A program made the translations under genes and the position numbers. A stretch of 64,000 nucleotides of DNA from Rhodospirillales bacterium (lineage in GTDB: Bacteria > Pseudomonadota > Alphaproteobacteria > Micavibrionales > Micavibrionaceae): assembly GCA_020638295.1 (NCBI GenBank), contig JACKIU010000001.1, positions 248,001-312,000 of the forward strand, in the 5' to 3' direction. The notes under the pieces are model-generated. The model searched no databases, was not told the origin of the DNA, and worked only from the letters and a program-made list of their open reading frames with translations. Position 1 is the stretch's first letter; each line of letters starts with the position of its first letter. Shown piece by piece: positions 43,655-52,162 of this stretch.

Positions 43655-45247
43655 ATGGCTTTTGGTGACATTATCTTGGGATCGGCCCTGAAGGGGACGT
43701 TGCTGAGCGTTAATCGTACGCAGGATACGATTGATGGCATCACCCGCCGTTTGGCCTCCGGCCTCAAAGTCAATTCCGCCATCGATCAGCCGCAAAACTT
43801 TTTCACCGCACGCAGTCTACAATTCGCCGCCAGCGATCAGGCGCGCCTGCTTGATGGAATCGGCCAGAGCATTCGCACCGTTCAGGAGGCGATCAGCGGG
43901 CTTGAAGCGATTGGGCATCTGATCAATCAGGGCGAAGCCCTCGTCACCGAATCGGAAAAGGCGCTTTTGCTCGGAGAAATTGACGATGCGGGCGTTGAGC
44001 GCGTTGTCGACATCACCCCGCTACCGCTCAGCGATCTCATCAATTTGAGCGCACCGGATACCTATTTCCGCCTGAATGAAACGGCGGGGCCGATTCAGGA
44101 TTATGGAACACAAGGACCGGTGACGGCCAACTACGCGGGCGGCGCCAGCCCGGATGCGCCCCCCCTTTACATCAACGGCGCCGCTCCGAGCGTTGAATTT
44201 GACGGCGTGAACGACCGCATTTTGGTGACCGACGCCCCTCACATTAATCTTGTTACAACGACGGCGCGCACCGTGGAACTGATTTTTAGCGCCGATAGCG
44301 TAACCGGACGACGCGTTTTGTACGAGGAGGGTGCCGGAACCAACGGCTTCACAATTTATCTGGACGGCGACACACTCTATGTAACAGGCGAAGACGATCA
44401 GGGCGCGCAACGCTGGGTCAATGCAAACATCAATAGCAGCGCGATCGGGGTGCAGATCCAAACCGGTCAAACATACCACGCTTCGTTTGTATATAATGCC
44501 GCAACCGACAGCTTTAGCGGCTATCTTGACGGCGTTCTGATGGGGAGCGTTACCACCGATGGCGCCCCTAACTTCCCTCCCCATAGTGGAAATATCGGGA
44601 TTGGCGCTGCGGTTGACGGCGTTCAATTTCATGATGGTGAAGCCGGTGCGGGCTTCTATTTTGACGGCCGTATTTCGGATGTGGCAATCTATAACCGCGC
44701 TCTCGGCCAAGGCGAACTGGCCAACCACGCCAACTCCCTCAACTCTACAACTACGACCATCTATGAAAATGTGAATTACAATACCTTGCTCGACCAAATC
44801 GACAACATCGTGGTCGATGCGCATTACCGGGGTATTAACCTGCTGGCCGGGGAAGATTTGCTCACCATTTTCAACGCTACGCAGTCCAGCACGCTGCTGA
44901 CGGAAGGGCAGAATTTCAGCACAAAAGGGTTGGGACTGGTCAAGCGCTTGCAATTCAACAACCTTGGTGATGTGCGTGATATTTTGAGCGCATTGCGTTC
45001 TGCGCGTGCAGTGGTAAGGGAATATGCCTTCACACTGGCCAACGAGCTTTCCATTGTAGAGGCGCGCAATAGTTTTACGCGCGATTTGATTTATACAAAT
45101 CTGGCCGGGGCGGATGACCTGACCGTGGCCGATATGAATAAAGAAGGGGCGCATCAACTGGCAGCGCAAACCCGGCTAAATCTGGGCATTACAGCCTTGA
45201 ACCTAGCGGGACTGTCGCAGGGCTCCATACTGAATCTTGTAGGATAA
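43655..45247 (+). CDS. Flagellin with an inserted LamG-like domain
   Basis: This 530-residue flagellin-family protein has the D0/D1 N-terminus (about 1-105: DTIDGITRRLASGLKVNSAI, LLDGIGQSIRTVQEAISGLE) and the matching C-terminus (about 380-530: YNTLLDQIDNIVVDAHYRGI, then VADMNKEGAHQLAAQTRLNL). Both closely match the next flagellin gene. Residues about 131-358 replace the usual variable domain by a LamG/concanavalin-A-like jelly roll: SVEFDGVNDRILVTD, FTIYLDGDTLYVTGEDDQ, FSGYLDGVLMGSV, and the family-typical YFDGRISDVAIYNRAL near the end. This would display a carbohydrate- or protein-binding lectin-like module on the filament. Binding is inferred; whether it polymerises is not known. Confidence 0.86.
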   Translation: MAFGDIILGSALKGTLLSVNRTQDTIDGITRRLASGLKVNSAIDQPQNFFTARSLQFAASDQARLLDGIGQSIRTVQEAISGLEAIGHLINQGEALVTESEKALLLGEIDDAGVERVVDITPLPLSDLINLSAPDTYFRLNETAGPIQDYGTQGPVTANYAGGASPDAPPLYINGAAPSVEFDGVNDRILVTDAPHINLVTTTARTVELIFSADSVTGRRVLYEEGAGTNGFTIYLDGDTLYVTGEDDQGAQRWVNANINSSAIGVQIQTGQTYHASFVYNAATDSFSGYLDGVLMGSVTTDGAPNFPPHSGNIGIGAAVDGVQFHDGEAGAGFYFDGRISDVAIYNRALGQGELANHANSLNSTTTTIYENVNYNTLLDQIDNIVVDAHYRGINLLAGEDLLTIFNATQSSTLLTEGQNFSTKGLGLVKRLQFNNLGDVRDILSALRSARAVVREYAFTLANELSIVEARNSFTRDLIYTNLAGADDLTVADMNKEGAHQLAAQTRLNLGITALNLAGLSQGSILNLVG

Positions 45248-45428
45248 AAGTCGTTTAATAATGGGTTGTGCAGCGCATGCACTGCATTAATCCACATAAG
45301 GATGGCGTAAAAACGAAAGGATAAATTGCGTTAACAGAGTTTTCATTTTTATGATATATTCTATAAGAATGGCCCAAGTATTGGGCTTATGCAGGAAGCA
45401 TGCACAAACCTAGGAAAGGAATAAAACT

Positions 45429-47105
45429 ATGTCTTCTGATGTTGTATTGACCGCAGCTCTGCGGAATAACCTACTTTCTCTCCAGAACACGCAAAGATTG
45501 ATTGACTCCACGCAGCTGCGTCTGGCTACGGGGCTTAAGGTCAACTCTGCTCTGGATAACCCTCAAAACTTCTTTACCGCGCAAAGCTTGAATAACCGCG
45601 CTAGCGACCTCGGTCGTCTCTTGGATGGTATCGGCCAGTCCATTCGGACTATCGAAGCCGCTGACAACGGTGTTACCGCTTTGACGAACCTTGTAGAGCA
45701 AGCTCAGTCGATCGTGCAGTCCGCGCGTGATACGCTGGCGGCCTCTGAAGGGGAAGCCCGTTTGGTTGGGAATGTCGATCTGAGCACGACGGCTACCGGC
45801 GACCTGATTGCCGACACTTCGATCACGGCTGCCGACGTCCTTCGCATCATCACAACCGATGATGACGGTACTCAGATCACTCAGGATATTGCTTTTGGCG
45901 CAACCGATACCATTCAGGCTTTTGCGGCCAGAATTACGGATACTTTCGCCGATAGCGAAAACGGTGAGATTTCCGCGTCCGTAACGGCTGAAGGGTATCT
46001 GTCCATCGAAAGCTCGGATGGGAGAAGCTTTAAGCTGACCACAACAGCGGCGAACGAACTGGATGCCACTGATTTGGCTGCTCTTGGTATCGGCGACTTC
46101 TTCTCTGCCGAAAACAGAACGGCCGGTGGTGGTACGAACCTGCAATCAGCGACTATCGTTGCCGGTAGCACCGTTAGCACGATCTCTTTGTATGAAAACT
46201 CCGGTGATATTGCTGAAGCTGGCGATCTGCTTGGCGCCGGTTTTATCGATGGTGACGGGAATACCGTTCTGTCGGCTCTTACCGCCGGGTCTTTCCAGCT
46301 TGCCGTTGACGACAACGGTACGGTTCAAACCTCTACTGCTGTAGCCCAGACCGGATCTTTCCAGGATTTCGTCGAAAGCATCAATCAAGACACAACCCTT
46401 AACCAGTTGGTGAGTGCTAATTTCGACAGCTCCACAGGCCAGCTCAGCATTACTTCGCTGTCCGATACCGTTAACAGTATCGAGTTGCGCGTAACTGCCG
46501 ATGCCGGTGATACGGTCAGTCTGGGCCTTGGCGACCCAACAGGTAACCTTGACCCGATTACGAACGCCGGTGGCGGTACGGACGATATTGTTATTCGCTT
46601 TAATAACAGTACGGCTGAACTTGACTCTCTGGCTGGCGACTATAACACGCTGCGCTCGCAGATCGACGATCTGGTTGCCGATGCCCAGTATCGTGGGATC
46701 AACCTGCTGAACGGTGATGACCTGACGACGTTCTTTAACGAGAACAACACCAGCTCGCTGATTACGCAAGGTTCGATCTTCACGGCTAATGGCTTGGGTA
46801 TTACCGAAGCGACCTTCCGCTCCAGCACGGAGATTGAGTTGAGTGCCACACAGGTCCGCGACTCGCTCAGCGCCGTACGGAACTTCGGGTCTTCGCTGGC
46901 CAACAACCTGTCTATCATTCAGACACGTCAAACCTTCACCGAAGAAACGATCAATACGTTGCAAGCCGGTGCGGATGACTTGGTTGTTGCAGACCAAAAC
47001 GAAGAAGGTGCAAACCTGCTCGCTCTGCAGACCCGTCAGGCTTTGGGGGTTACATCCCTGTCTCTGGCGTCTCAGTCACAGCAGTCTGTGCTCCGACTCT
47101 TCTAA
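45429..47105 (+). CDS. Flagellin
   Basis: This 558-residue flagellin is probably the main filament subunit. The N-terminal D0/D1 (LSLQNTQRLIDSTQLRLATG, LKVNSALDNPQNFFTAQSLN) and C-terminal D1/D0 (LLALQTRQALGVTSLSLASQ, SQQSVLRLF) are intact. The central part has flagellin IN-type repeats (YLSIESSDGRSFKLTTTAAN, NGTVQTSTAVAQTGSFQDFV). An AGGAAAGGAA site precedes the ATG. A palindrome gcccaa-gta-ttgggc at 45372-45386 lies 43 bp before the start. A terminator follows. The next two genes (flbT, flaF) regulate flagellin translation, consistent with main-flagellin placement. Confidence 0.95.
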   Translation: MSSDVVLTAALRNNLLSLQNTQRLIDSTQLRLATGLKVNSALDNPQNFFTAQSLNNRASDLGRLLDGIGQSIRTIEAADNGVTALTNLVEQAQSIVQSARDTLAASEGEARLVGNVDLSTTATGDLIADTSITAADVLRIITTDDDGTQITQDIAFGATDTIQAFAARITDTFADSENGEISASVTAEGYLSIESSDGRSFKLTTTAANELDATDLAALGIGDFFSAENRTAGGGTNLQSATIVAGSTVSTISLYENSGDIAEAGDLLGAGFIDGDGNTVLSALTAGSFQLAVDDNGTVQTSTAVAQTGSFQDFVESINQDTTLNQLVSANFDSSTGQLSITSLSDTVNSIELRVTADAGDTVSLGLGDPTGNLDPITNAGGGTDDIVIRFNNSTAELDSLAGDYNTLRSQIDDLVADAQYRGINLLNGDDLTTFFNENNTSSLITQGSIFTANGLGITEATFRSSTEIELSATQVRDSLSAVRNFGSSLANNLSIIQTRQTFTEETINTLQAGADDLVVADQNEEGANLLALQTRQALGVTSLSLASQSQQSVLRLF

Positions 47106-47140
47106 TTATAAAATTCAAGGGCATTGCCCGATTACACAAA

Positions 47141-47170
47141 AGCCCCGGACAGAACGTTCGGGGCTTTTTT
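47141..47170 (+). terminator. Rho-independent terminator after the flagellin
   Basis: The stem agccccg (47141-47147) pairs with cggggct (47159-47165), with an A-run before it and T6 after it. It is the strongest terminator in the window. Confidence 0.92.
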
Positions 47171-47267
47171 CTATACCTACGATCTAATTTTTATGTTTTA
47201 TAAAGGGTAAAGCTGTTATAGTTAAGGAGCAAAGGCAGAAAGCCGCCCATACGAAAGGAAGAATTCC

Positions 47268-47669
47268 ATGGCTCTCGTTATCGATCTCAAACCCGGTGAA
47301 AAGATTTTAATTGGTGAAGCGGTTATCACCAATGACTCTCAACGTACGCGCCTGCATATTGCCGGCGACGCCCCTATCTTGCGTGAAAAAGACGTTATGC
47401 AGGAAGGCGAAGCCGACACGCCGTGCAAAAAAGTTTATTTTCTGGTGCAATGCATGTATCTGGCCAATGCGCCGGATCAATATCACAAACGCTATTTCGA
47501 ACTGGTCAGGGAAGTGCAGCACGCTTCGCCCTCTTCCTCTTTTTTCTTCATGCAAATCAACGAAGAGATTATCAGCGGAAATTATTACAAAGCGCTGAAG
47601 CTGGCCAGACAACTGATCGCCCACGAAAAGGAATTGTTAGACCATGCCGTCCAACCCGCCGCAGAATAA
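47268..47669 (+). CDS. flbT: Flagellin mRNA-binding repressor FlbT
   Basis: This 133-residue protein matches FlbT, which in Caulobacter binds the 5' UTR of flagellin mRNA and promotes its decay when the hook is unfinished. LVIDLKPGEKILIGEAVITN at the N-terminus, and KKVYFLVQCMYLANAPDQYH and ISGNYYKALKLARQLIAHEK later, are typical. A GAAAGGAAG site is 9 bp before the ATG. It overlaps flaF by 26 bp, so both are made together. The structured RNA upstream of the flagellin genes could be one of its targets, but that is inference. Confidence 0.95.
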   Translation: MALVIDLKPGEKILIGEAVITNDSQRTRLHIAGDAPILREKDVMQEGEADTPCKKVYFLVQCMYLANAPDQYHKRYFELVREVQHASPSSSFFFMQINEEIISGNYYKALKLARQLIAHEKELLDHAVQPAAE

Positions 47670-48072
47670 TCCATACGCTCAGGCCGCAGGCGCTTATGGC
47701 GATAATGCGCAGAAAAACACGCCGGACCAGCGTGAACTGGAAGGGCGCGTGTTGCTCAAATCCGCCAAAATGATTAAAGACCTGCAGGATAACTGGGAGA
47801 ATATTAACAGCGAGCTTCTTGAAAGCACGCTGAAATACAACCGGCAGATCTGGATGGTGTTTTACGATACGGCGCTCGAAAATCCGGAAGGCGACCGCCC
47901 GAATGACTTGCGTAGCAATATTGTCAATCTTGCCAATTTTATATTCAAGCGAGAGCTGGACATCATGGCCAACCCGGAGAAAAACAAGCTGGATGTTCTG
48001 ATTAACATTAATCGCGAGATCGCCGCCGGCTTGATGACCAAGCCTTCCCAAGATGAGAATGGCACACCTTAA
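47644..48072 (+). CDS. flaF: Flagellin synthesis regulator FlaF
   Basis: This 142-residue protein matches FlaF, the positive partner of FlbT in flagellin synthesis and secretion. Typical segments are QRELEGRVLLKSAKMIKDLQ, LESTLKYNRQIWMVFYDTAL, LRSNIVNLANFIFKRELDIM and LDVLININREIAAGLM. The N-terminal linker (PPQNNPYAQAAGAYGDNAQK) is longer than usual. Translation starts within the 3' end of flbT. The following 440 bp hold a MITE and a palindromic repeat but no gene. Confidence 0.93.
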   Translation: MPSNPPQNNPYAQAAGAYGDNAQKNTPDQRELEGRVLLKSAKMIKDLQDNWENINSELLESTLKYNRQIWMVFYDTALENPEGDRPNDLRSNIVNLANFIFKRELDIMANPEKNKLDVLININREIAAGLMTKPSQDENGTP

Positions 48073-48232
48073 CCCCCCCCCTTCAGCATTTTTTCATTAT
48101 TTATATAGTTGTTTCCTTTAAAAATCGGACATATTTCAGTAACGCATCATTGCACGGCTTGTCCGTGTAATCTGTTGAAAATCAAAGATCACACGCACAA
48201 AGGCGTGTGATGACGATGGGAATAATATGTCC

Positions 48233-48307
48233 TATAGTCGTTTAAATTAAGGATTATACAGAGGCGAAGTTTGCAGACCTGTATAATTCTTAAGTTGAAT
48301 GACTATA
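48233..48307. repeat. MITE related to the local IS630 element
   Basis: A unit of about 75 bp has near-perfect terminal inverted repeats of 29 bp: tatagtcgtttaaattaagg followed by attatacag, against the inverted right end tatagtcattcaacttaaga and attatacag. It is flanked by TA on both sides. The first 18 bases of each end match the terminal repeat of the IS630-type element at 24239-25131 (tatagtcatttaaattaaca), so it is a short non-autonomous derivative. A second, truncated right end (ttaaagaaaatgactata, about 48311-48328) lies directly beside it. Confidence 0.82.
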
Positions 48308-48376
48308 TTCTTAAAGAAAATGACTATAACTCTATTCTCAACTTCTTTTAACGACTTGAAAAAGAAGAAAAAATTG

Positions 48377-48452
48377 CAACCCCGGGCTTGACCCGGGGCC
48401 TATTGAATCTTTCTGTAAGTCCCTATAGCCCACGGCTTTCGCCGGGGTTGCG
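48377..48452. repeat. 76-bp double-hairpin repeat (copy B)
   Basis: This intergenic copy begins gcaaccccg and ends cggggttgc, so its outermost 8 bp are a perfect inverted repeat. It holds two hairpins (ccccgggctt/gacccgggg, and cccacggc/gccgggg) and aligns gap-free with the copy inside flgH (33108-33183). Confidence 0.85.
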
Positions 48453-48513
48453 GGAATTTTGTACGGGTTAAGCTTTCGGGACGTTGAGAATTGGGTTAAG
48501 CTTTAAAGAGTTT

Positions 48514-49017
48514 TTATGCCGTGACATTGACGGTACCTGTTGAACTCGCGCCCGACTGCGCACCAGCGCTCAGCGCTGCGATGGCTGCCTGCGGGGCGCC
48601 ACCAACAGATTGTGTTGGAGTCGTTTGAGCCACTTGCTGTGCCTGAAATGCAGCTTCGCTCACATCCAGATTCGATGCATTTTGCGACGGGGTATTTACC
48701 GGCTCCGTGGTTGCGCGCGCAGTCTCCGCCCGTGCGGCTTCGGCGCGCGCGGCCTGAACACGGCGTTGTTCCAGCGTTGTCTCTGAAGGGAATTGTGTCA
48801 GTATATCGCCGGTATCTGAATCGCGAATTTGCAATACGGCGGTATCAAAGCGCGTATCGACCGAGATGTACGGGCTGACATACGGGGCGACAGGACCGCG
48901 CGCGACACTCTGTACAGCCTCAGCATCGGCTGCGAAAGAGTTCAACGTCGCCACCTGATCCGCGGTAAAGCGGGCCAGCCGCGCATTTGATATGACTGAA
49001 TTTACAGCTTCTATCAT
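48514..49017 (-). CDS. FlaG-like flagellar protein
   Basis: This is a protein of about 167 residues, started at the ATG at 49017 because TTAGGACAAAC lies before it; longer starts run into a Cys-rich, unlikely leader. The middle part matches the FlaG pattern: SPYISVDTRFDTAVLQIRDS, then DTGDILTQFPSETTLEQRRV, where a beta pair is followed by an R-I/FP-type turn. An Ala-rich helix and a disordered tail (GAQSGASSTGTVNVTA) follow. FlaG proteins limit filament length in other bacteria. It faces away from fliF across about 390 bp. Confidence 0.72.
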   Translation of the reverse strand: MIEAVNSVISNARLARFTADQVATLNSFAADAEAVQSVARGPVAPYVSPYISVDTRFDTAVLQIRDSDTGDILTQFPSETTLEQRRVQAARAEAARAETARATTEPVNTPSQNASNLDVSEAAFQAQQVAQTTPTQSVGGAPQAAIAALSAGAQSGASSTGTVNVTA

Positions 49018-49407
49018 GTTTGTCCTAACCATCTGCGGCGGCCACAGGGGCTTATCGCAGATATAATACCCTACTATTATGGTACAGCACCCACAGGCAA
49101 AAGTCAAGTCTTTCAGCAACTTATCCTCAGTGTGCACATAATAACAACCCCTTGAAAAAACAGCAAAAATACTGGGCAATCCTGAATTGCAACCAAAATT
49201 TGCGCTCCTGATCGCCTTAGCATCCATGAGTCGTGCTTTTCGGAAAAACAGACCAATGGAAAAAGGTTAAAAAAACGTCTATACTATATGGAGGAGCCGT
49301 TTCTCCGATTCGTTCGGTCGGGCGGGCTGTTGAGGATAATTATGGCTACCCCTACCCTCTAAGGGGTTCTAGCCGGGCGCATAATGAAAGAATAAAGGTC
49401 GGAAATC

Positions 49408-51060
49408 GTGAGTAGTTTTGTTGATACATTGAGACAGCTTGGTCCTTCGAGGCTGGCTATTATGGGCGGGATTCTCGTTGGTTTGCTGCTGTTTTTCGTG
49501 TTTGTTTCGTTTCGCGTCTCCACACCGGAAATGAAGTTGCTGTACGGAGATCTTTCCACGACCGATTCCGGCGCGATTGCCGCTAAGCTCGAAGAAAGCC
49601 AGATTCGCTATGAAGTCTCCCCCGATGGCGCGCGCATTATGGTCGCCGAAGACGCCGTCGGCCGGGCGCGCTTGTTGCTGGCCGAGGCCGGTTTGCCGAA
49701 TGGCGGGTCTTTAGGCTATGAAATTTTTGACAAACAATCCGGGTTTGGCACAACCAACTTTGTACAGAACATCAACCAAGTGCGCGCCCTTGAAGGTGAG
49801 CTCGCACGCACGATCAGTTCGCTGGGCGCAGTGCGCAGCGCGCGGGTGCACCTTGTTTTGCCGCAGCGTGAATTGTTCAGCCGCGAAAGCCGCCCTTCCA
49901 GCGCCAGTGTTTATCTGGGCGTGAGCCCCGGTGCCCGTGTCGAGCGCGAGCAAATTCTGTCTATCCAATCGTTGATCGCCTCGGCAGTACCGGATTTGAA
50001 AGCCGACAATGTTACGGTGATTGACAGCAACGGGAACCTGCTGGCCAAAGGCGGGGAAAACAACCAGCAAGGCATGCTTTCGGTCAAAGCCGAGGAAATG
50101 CGGCGCAATTACGAATCCCGCCTGACCGAAAAAATCGAAGATCAGGTCAGCCGCGTTGTCGGGTACGGAAATGTCCGGGCCATTGTTACGGCCGAGGTCA
50201 ATTTCGACCGGATCAGCACGAATGAAGAAGTGTTCGACCCGGAGGGTCAGGTTATTCGCTCTTCGCAGGTGACTGAGGAAAGCAATACGGAACGTGACTC
50301 GGCCCCGGAAGATATCAGCGTACAAAATAACCTGCCGGGAGTCGGTGGCGATTTGCTGTCCGACACCGCGCCGACGGCGGAAAACAGTCGGCTGGAAGAG
50401 GTGACGAATTTTGAGATTAGCCGGACGGTGCGCAACACGGTGCGTGAGGTCGGTGAGGTTAAACGCCTGTCCGTTGCCGTTTTAGTTGATGGGCGTTACA
50501 GCACAAGTGAAGAAGGCGAACGCGTTTACGAGGAACGCCCCCAAGAAGAACTTGATCAGATTGAAGAGTTGGTGCGTAGCGCGGCGGGTTTTGATGCCGA
50601 CCGCGGCGACGTTATTACGGTGAAAAACCTGCAATTTGCCGAGATTGACACCAACGAAGACGCTCTGGATGAAAGCATGCTGTTTGGCTTCCAGAAAGCC
50701 GATCTGATTGACGCAGCGGAAGTTCTGCTGGTCGGAATTATGATTATTCTGGTGATCTTGCTGATCCTGCAGCCGATGGTGTCGCGCCTTCTGGCGGTCA
50801 GCGATACCGACATGGATGAGGACCTTGAGGCAGACCTGCTGACCATGCGCCCACCTGCTCCGGCACTTGAAGGACCCGATGCGATGGCCGCCATGGGTTA
50901 TGGCGGCGGCGGAGAAGAAGAGGAAGAGAGCCTGATCGATATTCAAGGCGTTGAAGGGAAAGTGAAGTCGTCTTCTATTCGCAAGGTCGAGGAAATTGTC
51001 GAGAATTACCCGAATGAAACCGTTTCGGTTATTCGGAGCTGGATGACGCAAGAAGGTTAA
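49408..51060 (+). CDS. fliF: Flagellar MS-ring protein FliF
   Basis: This 550-residue protein forms the base ring in the inner membrane. The first membrane helix is LAIMGGILVGLLLFFVFVSF (about 15-35) and the second is LLVGIMIILVILLILQPMVS (about 444-464). The N-terminal ring-building motifs read LYGDLSTTDSGAIAAKLEES and ALEGELARTISSLGAVRSAR, then ARVHLVLPQRELFSRESRPS. The C-terminal tail that binds FliG is present (SSIRKVEEIVENYPNETVSV). The start is a GTG with an AAAGGTCGG site. About 180 bp upstream carry no clear -24/-12 promoter. Confidence 0.97.
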   Translation: MSSFVDTLRQLGPSRLAIMGGILVGLLLFFVFVSFRVSTPEMKLLYGDLSTTDSGAIAAKLEESQIRYEVSPDGARIMVAEDAVGRARLLLAEAGLPNGGSLGYEIFDKQSGFGTTNFVQNINQVRALEGELARTISSLGAVRSARVHLVLPQRELFSRESRPSSASVYLGVSPGARVEREQILSIQSLIASAVPDLKADNVTVIDSNGNLLAKGGENNQQGMLSVKAEEMRRNYESRLTEKIEDQVSRVVGYGNVRAIVTAEVNFDRISTNEEVFDPEGQVIRSSQVTEESNTERDSAPEDISVQNNLPGVGGDLLSDTAPTAENSRLEEVTNFEISRTVRNTVREVGEVKRLSVAVLVDGRYSTSEEGERVYEERPQEELDQIEELVRSAAGFDADRGDVITVKNLQFAEIDTNEDALDESMLFGFQKADLIDAAEVLLVGIMIILVILLILQPMVSRLLAVSDTDMDEDLEADLLTMRPPAPALEGPDAMAAMGYGGGGEEEEESLIDIQGVEGKVKSSSIRKVEEIVENYPNETVSVIRSWMTQEG

Positions 51061-51108
51061 ACATGAATATGGTTGCTGAAGAGAATTTCAAAATGATGGA
51101 GGCCAGCC

Positions 51109-52134
51109 ATTAGTATACGTGTGCGCGATGATTACCGGACATTGACGGGGCCTGAGAAGGCTTCGATTCTCTTGCTGTCACTGCCTGAAGACCAAACGGC
51201 GAAGATATTCGGACAAATGGATGATGACGAGATCATGGAGCTTTCCCAGACCATGGCCAATCTCGGAAAGATCAGCCCGAATGTGGTTGAACGCCTGTTT
51301 GTTGATTTTGCCGAGCAGATGACCTCGACCAACTCCCTGATCGGGACGCAGGACAGCACCGAGCGTCTGCTGGCCAAGGCCGGGTTATCCGGCGATAAAA
51401 TCGAAAATATCATGGAGGAGATCCGTGGCCCGGCGGGGCGGACGATGTGGGAGAAACTGGGCAATGTAAATGAAGAAATTCTTGCGGCCTTCCTGCAAAA
51501 AGAATATCCGCAGACTGTATCGGTGGTTTTATCAAAGATACAAACAGACCATGCGGCGCGCGTGCTTGCTATGCTGCCGGAGAATTTTGCACTTGAGGTT
51601 ATTCATCGCATGTTGCGCATGGAGGTTGTGCAAAAAGAAATTCTTGATGAGGTGGAAAGAACCCTGCGTCAGGAATTTATGACCAATCTGGCGCGGACGC
51701 AGAAAAAAGACTCGCATGAAGTTATCGCCGATATTTTCAACAATATGGAACGCTCTGCGGAAGCGCGTTTTATGGAAGAGCTGGAAAAATCCGTTCCGGA
51801 TTCGGCGGAAAAAATCCGGTCCCTTATGTTTACATTTGAAGACCTTATCAATCTCGATCCGGCCTCTGTGCAGACACTTATTCGCGCCGTCGACAAAGAC
51901 AAGCTGCCGACGGCTTTGAAAGGGGCAACCGAAAGCATTAAAGACTTGTTCTTCTCGAATATGTCCGAGCGCGCGGCCAAGATCATGAAAGAGGACATGG
52001 CGGCTATGGGGCCGGTGCGTCTTAAGGATGTTGAGGAAGCTCAGCAATATGTCGTCAATGTGGCTAAAGATCTGGAATCACGCGGTGAGATATCGATTGC
52101 CAGCGGCGATGCCGAAGACGAGTTGATTTACTAA
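51109..52134 (+). CDS. fliG: Flagellar motor switch protein FliG (apparent ATT start)
   Basis: This 341-residue switch protein couples torque from the stators to the MS ring. The opening VRDDYRTLTGPEKASILLLS, the middle PQTVSVVLSKIQTDHAARVL and the C-terminal torque helix LMFTFEDLINLDPASVQTLI, with the FSNMSERAAKIMKEDM tail, are typical. The start is unusual: an ideal TGGAGG (51097-51102) lies 6 bp before ATT at 51109, which gives MSIRVRDDYRTL as in other alphaproteobacterial FliG. The alternative GTG at 51121 is 18 bp away from the site. A 16-codon frame (51063-51113) ends in TAG overlapping this ATT, which would fit coupled translation. Confidence 0.93.
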   Translation: MSIRVRDDYRTLTGPEKASILLLSLPEDQTAKIFGQMDDDEIMELSQTMANLGKISPNVVERLFVDFAEQMTSTNSLIGTQDSTERLLAKAGLSGDKIENIMEEIRGPAGRTMWEKLGNVNEEILAAFLQKEYPQTVSVVLSKIQTDHAARVLAMLPENFALEVIHRMLRMEVVQKEILDEVERTLRQEFMTNLARTQKKDSHEVIADIFNNMERSAEARFMEELEKSVPDSAEKIRSLMFTFEDLINLDPASVQTLIRAVDKDKLPTALKGATESIKDLFFSNMSERAAKIMKEDMAAMGPVRLKDVEEAQQYVVNVAKDLESRGEISIASGDAEDELIY

Positions 52135-52162
52135 CCCCGCATACGGAATGCGCAGGAACACG

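Noticed and set aside
48073..48120. A run of nine C after flaF as a functional signal
   Set aside because: No stem precedes it and C-runs do not act as terminators; left as a simple tract.
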